From positions 23,784 to 87,783 of the forward strand of contig JAUPTC010000145.1 in NCBI GenBank assembly GCA_030762895.1: 64,000 nt of DNA. The letters are read 5' to 3'. Of this stretch, positions 1-11,178 are shown piece by piece; within the stretch, counting starts at the first letter, position 1, and each line of letters begins with the position of its first letter. The notes below the pieces were generated by a model. That model was not told the DNA's origin and ran no database searches. It saw only the letters and a list, made by a program, of their open reading frames with translations. The DNA is from Sophora flavescens. Its lineage: Eukaryota; Streptophyta; Magnoliopsida; Fabales; Fabaceae. A program made the translations under genes and the position numbers.

Positions 1-1665
1 ATTAATGAAAACTTTGAACAAAACTCATCAAATCTCATTCACCTAGGGTTCGGCCTTTATGAAACAAATAGGTTAGAGTTTGATTTTTGATATTCTATAT
101 ACTTACATACAAGAACTATCAAGATACTAGAAGATTGAATCATGAATCAAGACATGAAAATGAAACAAAACCCATGAACATCACTATTCAATGGATTCGG
201 TCTAGCCTGAAATCAAGGAAAGAAATTTTTCATCATCATATGCTTCTATATGATGAAAATAGAGATGATTATAAGATCATAGCAATTGGTTTCATGTCAA
301 AAGGATTTTTCTAGAATTAGATATGAATTTTCAAAGTTCTAGATCGAGAAACTTAAAAGTGATGAACATAGATGAAATAGACTTTGAATCATGAAACTTA
401 TTGAAGAACATAAAAATGATTAGGGAAGAAGAATAGGATTCACCTCTTGAAGATCAAAAACAAGTGAAGATCCAAGGACTTGCTTCACAAAGTGATGCTA
501 AAAGGCTTATGAACTTAGAACTTTTGAGTGGTTTTTTGTGCAAAGTGCAAAAATGTCAAATAATGAAGTGAAAGCATCTTTATAAAGATGTGGGCATGCG
601 CCACTTTTGAGAGATTAAGTGGAAGGGAGGTGACTTTTCTAAGGATTTAAGTGCAATTAACTCAAAGGGACCATTTTGCATAGATTCCAAAAGTATAAGG
701 ACTATTTTGTAAATTGTCAATAGATTGAAATGATGACCATGTGCCACATTAAATATGGTCTCATCTTGATTTATCTTGGCTGATTTTTCATGAGATATTT
801 TGAGAAGAACCTAGAATGTTGGAGAAAACTTGAGAACTCAGTAGAATGTAGTAGAATCTTGGAGAATATGTGAGAACATGGTAGAAAATTCTAGAATAAT
901 ATTGGCTCGTCCAAGATGAGGGCACCCCCTTCTCCTCCATGGGCTTGCGCATGGGCCTTAAAATTTTGGGCTTGGATTCATTTTTGTGGGGGCCACCAAA
1001 AGGCTTAAGACATAATCATAAGCTAGGAATTTATATGACTTCAAATGGGCTTCATGAAATTAAATTCATAGACAAGGAATTTGGGCCTCAAAGCCACGGT
1101 CCATTTTCTCGCCCAATTCACTTAGAAAACATAGGAACTAACTTAGGGACCAAAGTGTAATTAATAGAAAGTTCAAGGACTAAAGTGCAAAATCCATAAA
1201 TTGCCACTTTAACCTTGTAGAATCCTCTAGACTCAAAAGTGTGATTCATACCCATGAATCATCTCAAAAGTCTAAAATAACCTCTTTATCCGCTCCTGAA
1301 ACTCCGAAATCCACTCGTCGTTCACCCGACTCACATTCCGCCCAGTAAAACGTATTCGATTTCATTTTTTTGTGAAATAATCATAAAAATACAGAATTGT
1401 AGGAAATAAAATAAAAAACTTAAGTCTTTCGTTCATGAATTAAAATTAGGTCTTTTGAGCAGTATAATTATACTGTCAATGAAATTCGCGGGCCGGGATT
1501 CGCCCGTCGTTTCAACCTAAATTTTAATCGTAGCTTCCTACATTCAAGTAGGATTGAGTGATGAACTCCGTTTATTTAAAATAATTTTCTAATACTCATA
1601 TAAATATATACAAATAATCGTCCGCATTTCGATTATTATGAAACAGTGAAAATCGGGGTGTTACA
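1..1665 (-). mobile_element. Family C1 LTR (3' LTR of a minus-strand element), cut by the window start
   Basis: This stretch matches 13887-15570 almost base for base, so it is the second LTR of the element whose 5' LTR is 11179-15570. Read on the minus strand it opens TGTAACACCCCGATTTTC directly after a purine-rich tract. Its other end lies left of the window. A TATA-like motif TTATAAAG sits at 579-587, at the same place as in the other copy. The small ORF at 939-1160 is present in both LTR copies but not kept open in the third copy near 43000, so I do not call it a gene. Confidence 0.85.
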
Positions 1666-2005
1666 TTACTACCCCACTTAAAAAAATTTCGTCCTCGAAA
1701 TTTCGAGACTCGAAACTAAACAGAATTTTGTAATCTTGTCTTAACCTTAAGATTTTACATTGCCCTTCACATCACTTCATTCCTCTTATTCCATATTCCA
1801 TAACACAATTAATTCTTATGTCATTTCTACATATCCGTACTATCCTCAAAATTTTATCAGAGTCTATCACACTCGAAAAACAAAATCAAAACTTACTCAC
1901 TTCTCTTATCAACATGGTTCCACCAGATACCTTATTCCAATCATCAAATTCTGAATATTATCATTAATACTAACAATGTCTTCACATCACCACGCATCAA
2001 CTCCC
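1666..2005 (-). mobile_element. Internal region of the C1 element, part next to the 3' LTR
   Basis: The plus-strand sequence starts TTACTACCCCACTT at 1666-1679, the complement of the purine tract AAGTGGGGTAGTAA that primes plus-strand synthesis in LTR elements. The rest is non-coding and matches 15571-15910. It is interrupted at 2005 by the family A element and resumes at 10779. Both halves together give only about 0.7 kb of internal sequence, far too short for gag and pol. Confidence 0.8.
2001..2005. repeat. Left target-site duplication CTCCC of the family A element
   Basis: CTCCC lies directly before the LTR terminus TGAGACACC at 2006 and recurs at 10779-10783 directly after the other terminus. 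The uninterrupted site CAACTCCCTACTC is preserved at 15900-15910 in the related copy, which confirms the duplication. Confidence 0.9.
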
Positions 2006-5000
2006 TGAGACACCTCGATGTGCCCCATCGTATTGTTACATTAAAACCTTAATATTTATTTACTTAATCTCTCGCTTATCGTTGAAAATACGTAAAAATT
2101 AAAACTTAATTAATAATTATATAACTTATGCAGATATAAAACATACCAAAACTATATTACATAAATACACACCTGTTTATTTATTACATTACCAAAACGC
2201 TGTTGAGGGTATCCTCTCAGTAGGATCCCTCACAGGCATAAACTTCACTACAGACATACTTAGCGGAATTATGAATACTCCTTAGACACACTGGGCATAC
2301 TGTCTATACTCTAATCGCCATGAATCACAGCTCGACCTCCAGCATCTGGTTCGTAAGGAGTTCCATCTAACCCCTCAGCAATTGGTTCCTCCATCGGGTC
2401 TTCTTGTACGATCACATCAGGAATAAAACACAACACACAAAAAGATATAGGGAATAAGAAACAGTTCTATCATCAAAAAGCGGAAAAGAATAATAGTAAA
2501 TTATCGTTAATTGTCGCAGAACCACGCATCACTCAAAATCAACAATCATCCTCAATTAACTATATCATCCTCTACCCTCAGTCCATGCAACTAAAACTTT
2601 ATACTGATGTGGCAATCTTCACTCCTGTCACATTAGTCAGTAGTCCAGAACGGTCCAGTACCAATAACTTTCGAATGCATCAAAGACTAAACAAGTATTA
2701 GTCAAAAATGGTCCAGTGCCAATAACATACGAAATCGTCAAGGAGTATCAATCCGAGCGGTCCGTGCCAAGAACATACGAACTTCGTCAAGGAACATCCT
2801 TCTATAGCGGTCGAGTGCCAAAAACATACGAACTTCGTCAAGGAATATCCTTCCATAACGGTCCAGTGCCAAGAACATGCGAACTTCGTCAAGAACTAAA
2901 GAGTATTACGGTAGTCTACCTCGGCATCCAAATCTGTAGGGCACTCACCCGCAATATCCAATATCCCCAAAATAGGATATCCTGACCTCGTGTGTTCCAC
3001 TCACATGGCTGTGACTAACAATACCTCGATAAATGAATCTCCCTAAATTACATCAATAACAACCTAGTGCTTCAACCTTCCATCAAAGTCTCAACACATT
3101 TTTCCTCATAGATAAAACCACTTAATTAGGATAGGCACCTCTAAATCACCTTTATTCTCTCACCCAAACAATTATCTCCCAGAACAACACATATCCTTAC
3201 TTAAAAATCAGCTAAGCACAATATTAAAAACCAGGCAGATCATGCATAACACAATATCAGAAAATAATTCAAATACCACACAATATCACATAAGCAATGC
3301 AATAATAATAATAAATTCAATCAACCTCAGATAAGATAAAATCATCCTAACGTCGATAAACCTACAATCCCCAAATCACCATTGGTTTTACAGAAAAGGT
3401 TTCCAATATGATTTTGGTCTTGTCGATTACTCAACTACTAGTAGGGTTTAGGTCGCCCTACACAATTATCATATAATCTACTACTTATCGATTCCGACGA
3501 TAGGTTGATTCTTTTCCCCCCCGAGCTAGCACGAAATCTCGAACTCGACGTTCCTCACTATCACACCACAGCTTAATAGTTTCACCTTGAACCAAACAAC
3601 ATAACTATAATTAATCAAATAACAACCATCTATGACACTTTAGGGATAGGTTCGGTCAAAACTTAGAAAATAGGTTTAGGGTTATCTTCTTAATGCCATC
3701 TTTTGGATCCTAGTTACTAGAGTCTTAACTAACATAGATTACTTATTACAAGACTAAAATTTGAAACAAAATCCTCTAACCTTTAGGGTTAGGGTTTGAG
3801 CCCATATTAGGAAAATAGGATAGGAAATTTAGTTGGATTCAAGCTCTTGGATTTAAGCTATATATGCATTATAGAACTTAAGTCAAGTACAAACTTTCAA
3901 AACAAACAACAAAACACCAAACCCATTTTCCTACCTAGGTTCGGCCCTTAATGGTTAAAAGTGAAGGAAAATGATTTTGATCAGATACTCTTGGATAAAT
4001 AAAGTAGGGATTATAACTAGATCATAGAAATTGGTTTCACATTTTTATGATTTTTCTACAATTTTCTAGAATTAATTGAAGTTCTAGATCTAAGAAATGA
4101 AAATTTATGAAAACTTGATGATCATGGCTTGATCTTACAAAATAAGTAAAGGATAATACTTAGATGATTAAGGAGAAGAGCTTTTACCACTTGAAGATTG
4201 AAGGAATGAAGAAAATGATCAACCTTCACTAAGTTAAAAACTGGACAGCTTGAGGGTGTGATGGTATTGTGAGTGTATCTCACAATATACTCATCCAAAA
4301 ATCACGAACTTTGTCTTGTTAGAAATATTAGAAGAAAAGGGACAACTTTGATGTTTAAGGTTTCATTTGTTTCGGATCATAACAGGGGTGAAAAGGGCCT
4401 TCTTTATGCTGTTTCGTGGGTTGCTGGGAATTCTGGGCAGTTTCGGTATTTTGAGCCTTTCTCCCAATCCACTTATCCGTTTTTTATGATCTTTAGCTTG
4501 TTGGAAAGAAGAGATAAAGAGAAAAACTTTTATGTTTAGAGTGTTTCGATTTTCAGAAAGGAAGAGGGTCATATTTGTGGTGGGGATTCGGTGTTCTTAG
4601 GGTTTTGTAACTTAGTTGGTGAGGAAGATGAAGAGAATGAAGAAGATGAGTGAAAATGGTGAGGAGGCCACGGTTTGGTGGGTATATACAGGAGTAATCT
4701 TATGCCTTTTTTGGTTATAAGGAATTGGTTTAATGGGTTTTGTGAATATTAAATTAATATAAGCTTAACCATAGTTAATAATTAACTTAACTAGGGTTAC
4801 TTTGCTTAACTATAGTTAATAAATATGTGGCTCACATTTAATGGAGGTGAGACTGATTTTGGGCCACACAAAGTGACTCACCAATGAGTCACCGATCCTA
4901 TCCGTTAGCGGTTCCAGAAAATTCCATACGCTGACTCAAGTCGTTTACCCGATTTCGATTTTTGAGAGGAAAATAATGAAACGAAAACAAAATGAAATAG

Positions 5001-5794
5001 GTATGGTTGAGTATATATGGATGCACGAAATTGAGGAGATGTGGGAGGTTTACAACCATGTAAAATGAGTGGTTAAGAGTGCGTAGATGTGTTGCAGTTA
5101 ATACATGAAAGCTTGGGGATATTTTGGTCCTTTTCACCTAAAAGTCATGATTACTAGCATTTAATGCTCATAAATGATTGGTGACTCATCCTCCACGAGT
5201 CATCATGTATGACTCGTTGTCCCGATCCCTTGACGGGTCTCTGCAGTTCCTTTTTCGACTCCGTCGGCTCCCCAATTAGGGTTTTACGCCCGTGTAAAAG
5301 CGTAATATTTCGTTTTCGACTGAAAATTTTCAAACTAATCAAACTCGTTGGAAATATGATTTAAATATAAACCATTTCGTTCATGAGTCAAAATTAGGTT
5401 TTCTAATCATTAAAATCTTACTGTCAGTGAAAACACCGATTGTTTTCCGTCCGAACTTTTACCAAAATTCGTCCGAATAAACATAATATTTTATTTCTGA
5501 TCAGAAATTTGGAAAGTAGACTTCATCACGGACAAAATATAAAAAATCTAAAAATTTCATTTTTCGGGTCAATGCAGGGTTTTCTGTCAGTATAAAATTA
5601 TACTGTCAGTTAAAAAATGCAGACCGGGCTCCGTCTGAATTTTCAACCCAAAATTTCGCCGTAACCTTCTACCATAAGAGAGACTATGAATATGATTTTA
5701 ACTTATTTAAAATCACTTTGTAACTCTCATATTAAAATATAATTAATTATATTTTAACCGGTTAAACAGCGTAATTAAAAATCAGGATGTTACA
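2006..5794 (-). repeat. Family A 3' LTR
   Basis: This copy is alignable end to end with 6995-10778. A TATA-like TATATA at 4683-4688 (minus-strand promoter) matches a longer TATATATA at 9666-9673 in the sister LTR. The ORFs at 4273-4539 and 9256-9477 are the same sequence in the two LTRs but differ in length and reading, so they are not treated as genes. Confidence 0.88.
2652..2902. repeat. About 50 bp tandem array inside the family A 3' LTR
   Basis: Five units begin GGTCC/GGTCG at about 2652, 2710, 2759, 2809 and 2860. Each carries the core GTGCCAAGAACATACGAA followed by CGTCAAGGAA. The same array occurs in the other LTR (about 7638-7875) and, more degraded, in the A-like LTR at 52215-52420. 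The short ORFs here on both strands are products of the repetition. Confidence 0.85.
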
Positions 5795-6994
5795 TTACTA
5801 CCCCTCTTAGAAAAAAATTCCGTCCTCAGAATTTCTTAACTCAAACTAGCCATTATCTTGTAATCGTATCTTAATCTAAATATCCCACATTATATTTCTC
5901 ATCGTTGTTTTTCCCCTAGGTAGCAGCGGTAACTTCATAACATAATTCATTCTTTTATCATTATATTTATCCTCGGACTTGTCCATCACTATATTCCATT
6001 CATTGTTCTTAACCTTTCCAACATGATCTAACATCCTTAAAGGACATGATCAAAACTTAATTCCTTCCTCTTCTTACTGCTGATCCACTAAAGAATCTTA
6101 TTTGAACATCTAACAGCCATAATTAACACCACAATCGAACTACCCTAACTTCCTACTTCATGTATCCAATCACAGTCTTAGTTCCTTAGAATGTATTTCA
6201 CTATTCTAGATTATATCAAAATCACACCTTTCAAGTCTCCAAATAAACATCTCAACACTCAGTAAGATAAATTGCAATCAAAAGATCAACACTGTTAGGA
6301 TTATCTAACTTAACAAATTTGAATTTCTCTATTAACCTCAATTTATATCAGAAATCATCTTTTCTGCTCATATTCAACTTAGGTGAAAGCTCATATTCAA
6401 CTTAGGTGAAATCACTATGTACACTTTTGTTTACTCTTCCCAAACTCATACCATCCATCTTAACTACGATCCTTAATCATTGCCCTAGGTTCCATAATGA
6501 TATTATGCCTCGATCAACATTTGACTTATACTAATTGTCTTACTCACTGATATTGATCTTAAGGGTTCACATCCTACCATTCGCAACTATACCTCAATAA
6601 AACTCTCATCACTTTCTTGTCTATCATGCTACTTAGACAAACAAACAAAGTATACCATATATCAAATACATACCTTGTATAAGATCCCGGATTGAGCATT
6701 CTGCTCCCCTCACAGTAAACACTCTTTCAAAGTGGCTCCGAGGTCGACCATCTGCTTGTCTCTTCGCTTGGAACTCCTTTTCCAGCTCCACCTCTCTGAA
6801 CGCTAGTATACAACATATAATGCTACATAAAACTGGTATATATATGTCATATAACTGTTAACTATCACGTCGGGACTCACTACACAACTTCTAACCCTAG
6901 TTAAAATCCGCTGTGGACTCAACTAGACACGACCAGTAACAACATCCTAGACCTCAAAGTCCGATTAGAATCGAACTGCTCTGATACCACCAAA
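5795..6994 (-). mobile_element. Internal region of the family A element
   Basis: These 1200 bp hold no ORF of note. The polypurine tract AAGAGGGGTAGTAA is read on the minus strand from 5795-5808, and just before it a remnant GAGGACGGAATTT resembles the usual 3' end of gypsy pol (a ..NF.DEI.. type ending). A 23 bp direct duplication (core CATATTCAACTTAGGTGA) occurs at 6371-6411. Confidence 0.85.
6978..6989 (-). other. Primer-binding site of the family A element
   Basis: On the minus strand the sequence is TGGTATCAGAGC, complementary to the 3' end of plant initiator tRNA-Met. It lies five bases inside the 5' LTR boundary at 6995 and fixes the orientation of the element. Confidence 0.9.
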
Positions 6995-9900
6995 TGAGAC
7001 ACCCCGATGTGCCCCATCGTATCGTTACATTAAAACCTTAATATTTATTTACTTAATCGCTCTCTTATCGTTGAAAATACGTAAAAATTAAAACTTAATT
7101 AATAATTATATAACTTATGCAGATATAAAACATACCAAAACTATATTACATAAATACACACCTATTTATTTATTACATTACCAAAACGCTGTTGAGGGTA
7201 TCCTCTCAGTAGGATCCCTCACAGGCATAAACTTCACTACAGACATACTTAGCGGAATTATGAATACTCCTTAGACACACTGGGCATACTATCTATACTC
7301 TAATCGCCATGAATCACAGCTCGATCTCCAAAGATCTGGTTCGTAAGGAGTTCCATCTAACCCCTCAGCAATTGGTTCCTCCATCGGGTCTTCTTGTACG
7401 ATCACATCAGGAATAAAACACAACACACAAAAAGATATAGGGAATAAGAAACAGTTCTATCATCAAAAAGCGGAAAAGAATAATAGTAAATTATACAGTA
7501 ATTGTCACAGACACGCATCACTCAAAATCAACAATCATCCTCAATTAACTATATCATCCTCTACCCTCAGCCCATGCAACTAAAACTTTATACTGATGTG
7601 GCCATCTTCACTCCAGTCACATTAGTCAGTAATCCAGAACGGTCCAGTACCAATAACTTTCGACGCATCAAAGACTAAACAAGTATTAGTCAAAAATGGT
7701 CAGTGCCAATAACATACGAAATCGTCAAGGAGTATCAATCGAGCGGTCGATGTCAAGAACATACGAACTCGTCAAGGAACATCCTTCCATAACGGTCCAA
7801 GTGCAAGAACATACGAACTCGTCAAGGAATATCCATCCATAACGGTCCAGTGCCAAGAACATGCGAACTCGTCAAGAACTAAAGAGTATTACGGTAGTCT
7901 ACCTCGGCATCCAAATCCGTAGGGCACTCACCCGCAATATCCGATATCCCCAAAATAGGATATCCTGACCTCGTGTGTTCCACTCACATGGCTGTGACTA
8001 ACAATACCTCGATAAATGAATCTCCCTAAATTACATCAATAACAACCTAGTGCCTCAACCTTCCATCAAAGTCTCAACACATTTTTCCTCATAGATAAAA
8101 CCACTTAATTAGGCTAGGCACCTCTAAATCACCTTTATTCTCTCACCCAAACAATTATCTCCCGAACAACACATATCCTTACTTAAAAATCAGCTAAGCA
8201 CAATATTAAAAACCAGGCAGATCATGCATAACACAATATCAAAATAATTCAAATACCACACAATATCACATAAGCAATGCAATAATAATAATAAATTCAA
8301 TCAACCTCAGATAAGATAAAATCATCCTAACGTCGATAAACCTACAATCCCTAAATCACCATTGGTTTTACAGAAAAGGTTTCCAATATGATTTTGGTCT
8401 TGTCGATTACTCAACTACTAGTAGGGTTTAGGTCGCCCTACACAATTATCATATAATCTACTACTTATCGATTCCGACGATAGGTTGATTCTTTTCCCCA
8501 CCTGAGCTAGCACCGAAATCTCGAACTCGACGTTCCTCGCTATCACACCACAGCTTAATAGTTTCACCTTGAAGCAGACAACATAACTATAATTAATCAA
8601 ATAACAACCATCTATGACACTTTAGGACTAGGTTCGGCTAAAACTTAGAAAATAGGTTTAGGGTTATCTTCTTAATGCCATCTTTTGGATCCTAGTTACT
8701 AGAGTCTTAACTAACATAGATTACTTATTACAAGACTAAAATTTGAAACAAAATCCTCTAACCTTTAGGGTTAGGGTTTCGGCCCATATTAGGAAAATAG
8801 GCTAGGAAATTTAGTTGGATTCAAGCTCTTGGATTTAAGCTATATATGTATTATAGAACTTAAGTCAAGTAATAACTTTCAAAACAAACAACAAAACACC
8901 AAACCCATTTTCCTACCTAGGTTCGGCCCTTAATGGTTAAAAGGGAAGGAAAATGATTTTGATCACATGCTCTTGGATAAATAAAGTAGGGATTATAACT
9001 AGATCATAGAAATTGGTTTCACATTTTTTATGATTTTTCTACAATTTTCTAGAATTAATTGAAGTTCTAGATCTAAGAAATGAAAATTTATGAAAACTTG
9101 ATGATCATGGCTTGATCTTACAAAATAAGTGAAGGAGAAGACTTAGATGATTAAGGAGAAGAGCTTTTACCTCTTGAAGATTGAAGGAATGAAGAAAATG
9201 ATCAACCTTCACTAAGTTAAAAACTGGACAGCTTGAGGGTGTGATGGTATTGTGAGTGTATCTCACAATATACTCATCCAAAAATCACGAACATTGTCTT
9301 GTTAAAAAGATTAGAATAAAAGGAACAACTTTTGTGTTGAAGGTTTCATTTGTTTCGGATCATAACAGGGGTGAAAAGGGCCTTCTTTTTGCTGTTTCGT
9401 GGGTTGCTGGGAATTCTGGGCAGTTTCGGTATTTTGAGCCTTTCTCCCAATACACATCCGTTTTTGATGATCTTTAGCTTGTTGGAAATAAGAGAGAAAG
9501 ATAAAAAACTTTTATGTTGAGAGTGTTTCTATTTTCAGAAAGTAAGAGGGTCATATTTGTGGTGGGGATTCGGTGTTCTTAGGGTTTTGTAACTTAGTTG
9601 GTGAGGAAGATGAAGAGAATGAAGAAGATGAGTGAAAATGGTGAGGGAGGCCACGGTTTGGAGGGTATATATAGGAGTAATCTTATGCCTTGTTTGGTTA
9701 TAAGGAATTGGTTGAATGGGTTTTGTGAATATTAAATTAATATAAGCTTAACCATAGTTAATAATTAACTTAACTAGGGTTACTTTGCTTAACTATAGTT
9801 AATAAATATGTGGATCACATTTAATGGAGGTGAGACTGATTTTGGGCCACACAAAGTGACTCACCAATGAGTCACCGATCCTATCTGTTAGCGGTTCCCG

Positions 9901-10778
9901 AAAATTCCGTACGCTGACTCAAGTCGTTTTCCGATTTCGATTTTGAGAGGAAAATAATGAAACGAAAACAAATTGAAATAGGTATGTTTGAGTATATATG
10001 GATGCACGAAATTGAGGAGATGTTGGAGGTTTACAACCATGTAAAATGAGTGGTTAGGAGTGCGTAGATGTGTCTGCTTAATACCCGCGAAAGCTTGGGG
10101 GTATTTTGGTCTTTTTCAACTAAAAGTCATGATTACTAGCATTTAATGCTCATAAATGATTGGTGACTCATCCTCCATGAGTCATCATGTATGACTCGTT
10201 GTCCCGATCCCTTGACGGGTCTCTGCAGTTCGTTTTACGACTCAAGTCGGCTCCCCGATTAGGGTTTTACGCCTGTGTAAAAGCGTAATATTTCGTTTTC
10301 GACTGAAAATTTTCAAACTAATCAAACTCGTTGGAAATATGATTTAAATATAAACCATTTCGTTCACGAGTCAAAATTAGGTTTTCTGATCATTAAAATC
10401 TTACTGTCAGTGAAAACACCGACTTTTTTCTGTCCGAACTTTTACCAAAATTCGTCCGAATAAACATAATATTTTATTTCTGATCAGAAATTTGGAAAGT
10501 AGACTTCATCACGGAAAAAATATAAAAAATATAAAAATTTCATTTTTCGGGTCAATTTAGGGTTTTCTGTCAGTATAAAATTATACTGTTAGTTAAAAAA
10601 TGCAGACCGGGCTCCGTCTGAATTTTCAACCCAAAATTTCACCGTAACCTTCTACCATAAGAGAGACTATGAATATGATTTTAACTTATTTAAAATCACT
10701 TTGTAACTCTCATATTAAAATATAATTAATTATATTTTAACTAGGTAAACAAGCGTAATTAAAAATCAGGCTGATACA
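6995..10778 (-). repeat. Family A 5' LTR
   Basis: This is the sister of 2006-5794. On the minus strand it begins TGTATCAGCC (TGTAACATCC in the sister) and ends GGGGTGTCTCA next to the PBS. It contains the tandem array at about 7638-7875 and a TATATATA box at 9666-9673. Confidence 0.88.
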
Positions 10779-10783
10779 CTCCC
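10779..10783. repeat. Right target-site duplication CTCCC of the family A element
   Basis: CTCCC follows the LTR terminus at 10778 and matches 2001-2005. C1 internal sequence (TACTCAAAATATTTAATC) resumes directly after it. Confidence 0.9.
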
Positions 10784-11178
10784 TACTCAAAATATTTAAT
10801 CATAGTCTTAGTTCCTGTCGATTATAATTCACCACTCCAATTCGATATCACCTCACACATCTCATCCTCAAAATAACTTCATTTCATATCTTAATTCAAT
10901 TAAACCAAAAGGGATTATATAGAATAAAATTATCTAACTCTTAGCTTTCGACCTTTTCTATCAACTTAATTTTTCTCAAGAACTTTTCTTTTCCGCTCAC
11001 ATTCAACTTAAGTAAAACTACCATAGACACTTTTCGGTAATTCCTTACTCATTTATTAACACATATTACTTCTAAGAAGTAATTCAAACAAAACTTAACT
11101 CAGAGAAAACACAACGTCAACACAACAGACCTATCTCCCAAAGATCCCGAAAGACTCGACCAGCTCTGATACCACTAA
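10784..11178 (-). mobile_element. Internal region of the C1 element, part next to the 5' LTR, with PBS
   Basis: This continues the internal sequence interrupted at 2005 and matches 15906-16120 for its first 220 bp. The PBS TGGTATCAGAGC is read on the minus strand from 11163-11174, five bases from the LTR. No coding potential is seen. Confidence 0.85.

Larger units (their letters stand above)
2006..10778 (-). mobile_element. Complete family A LTR retrotransposon (non-autonomous)
   Basis: The element has two near-identical LTRs (2006-5794 and 6995-10778, about 3.8 kb each) around a 1200 bp internal region. On the minus strand each LTR begins TGTA and ends GTGTCTCA, so TG...CA termini are kept. 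A 5 bp target duplication flanks it. The PBS matches the 3' end of initiator tRNA-Met as in many plant Ty3/gypsy elements. There is no coding sequence for gag or pol, so I infer a LARD-like derivative moved by enzymes from another element. It inserted into the internal region of the C1 element and is therefore younger. Confidence 0.9.

Noticed and set aside
939..1160. ORF MGLRMGLKILGLDS, repeated at 14824-15045
   Set aside because: LTR sequence. The inverted copy at 42900-43110 has lost the frame and the C-termini disagree.
4273..4539. ORF starting MYLTIYSSKNHE, repeated at 9256-9477
   Set aside because: Same LTR sequence in both copies. Lengths (88 and 73 residues) and C-termini differ by frameshift, so there is no sign of coding selection.
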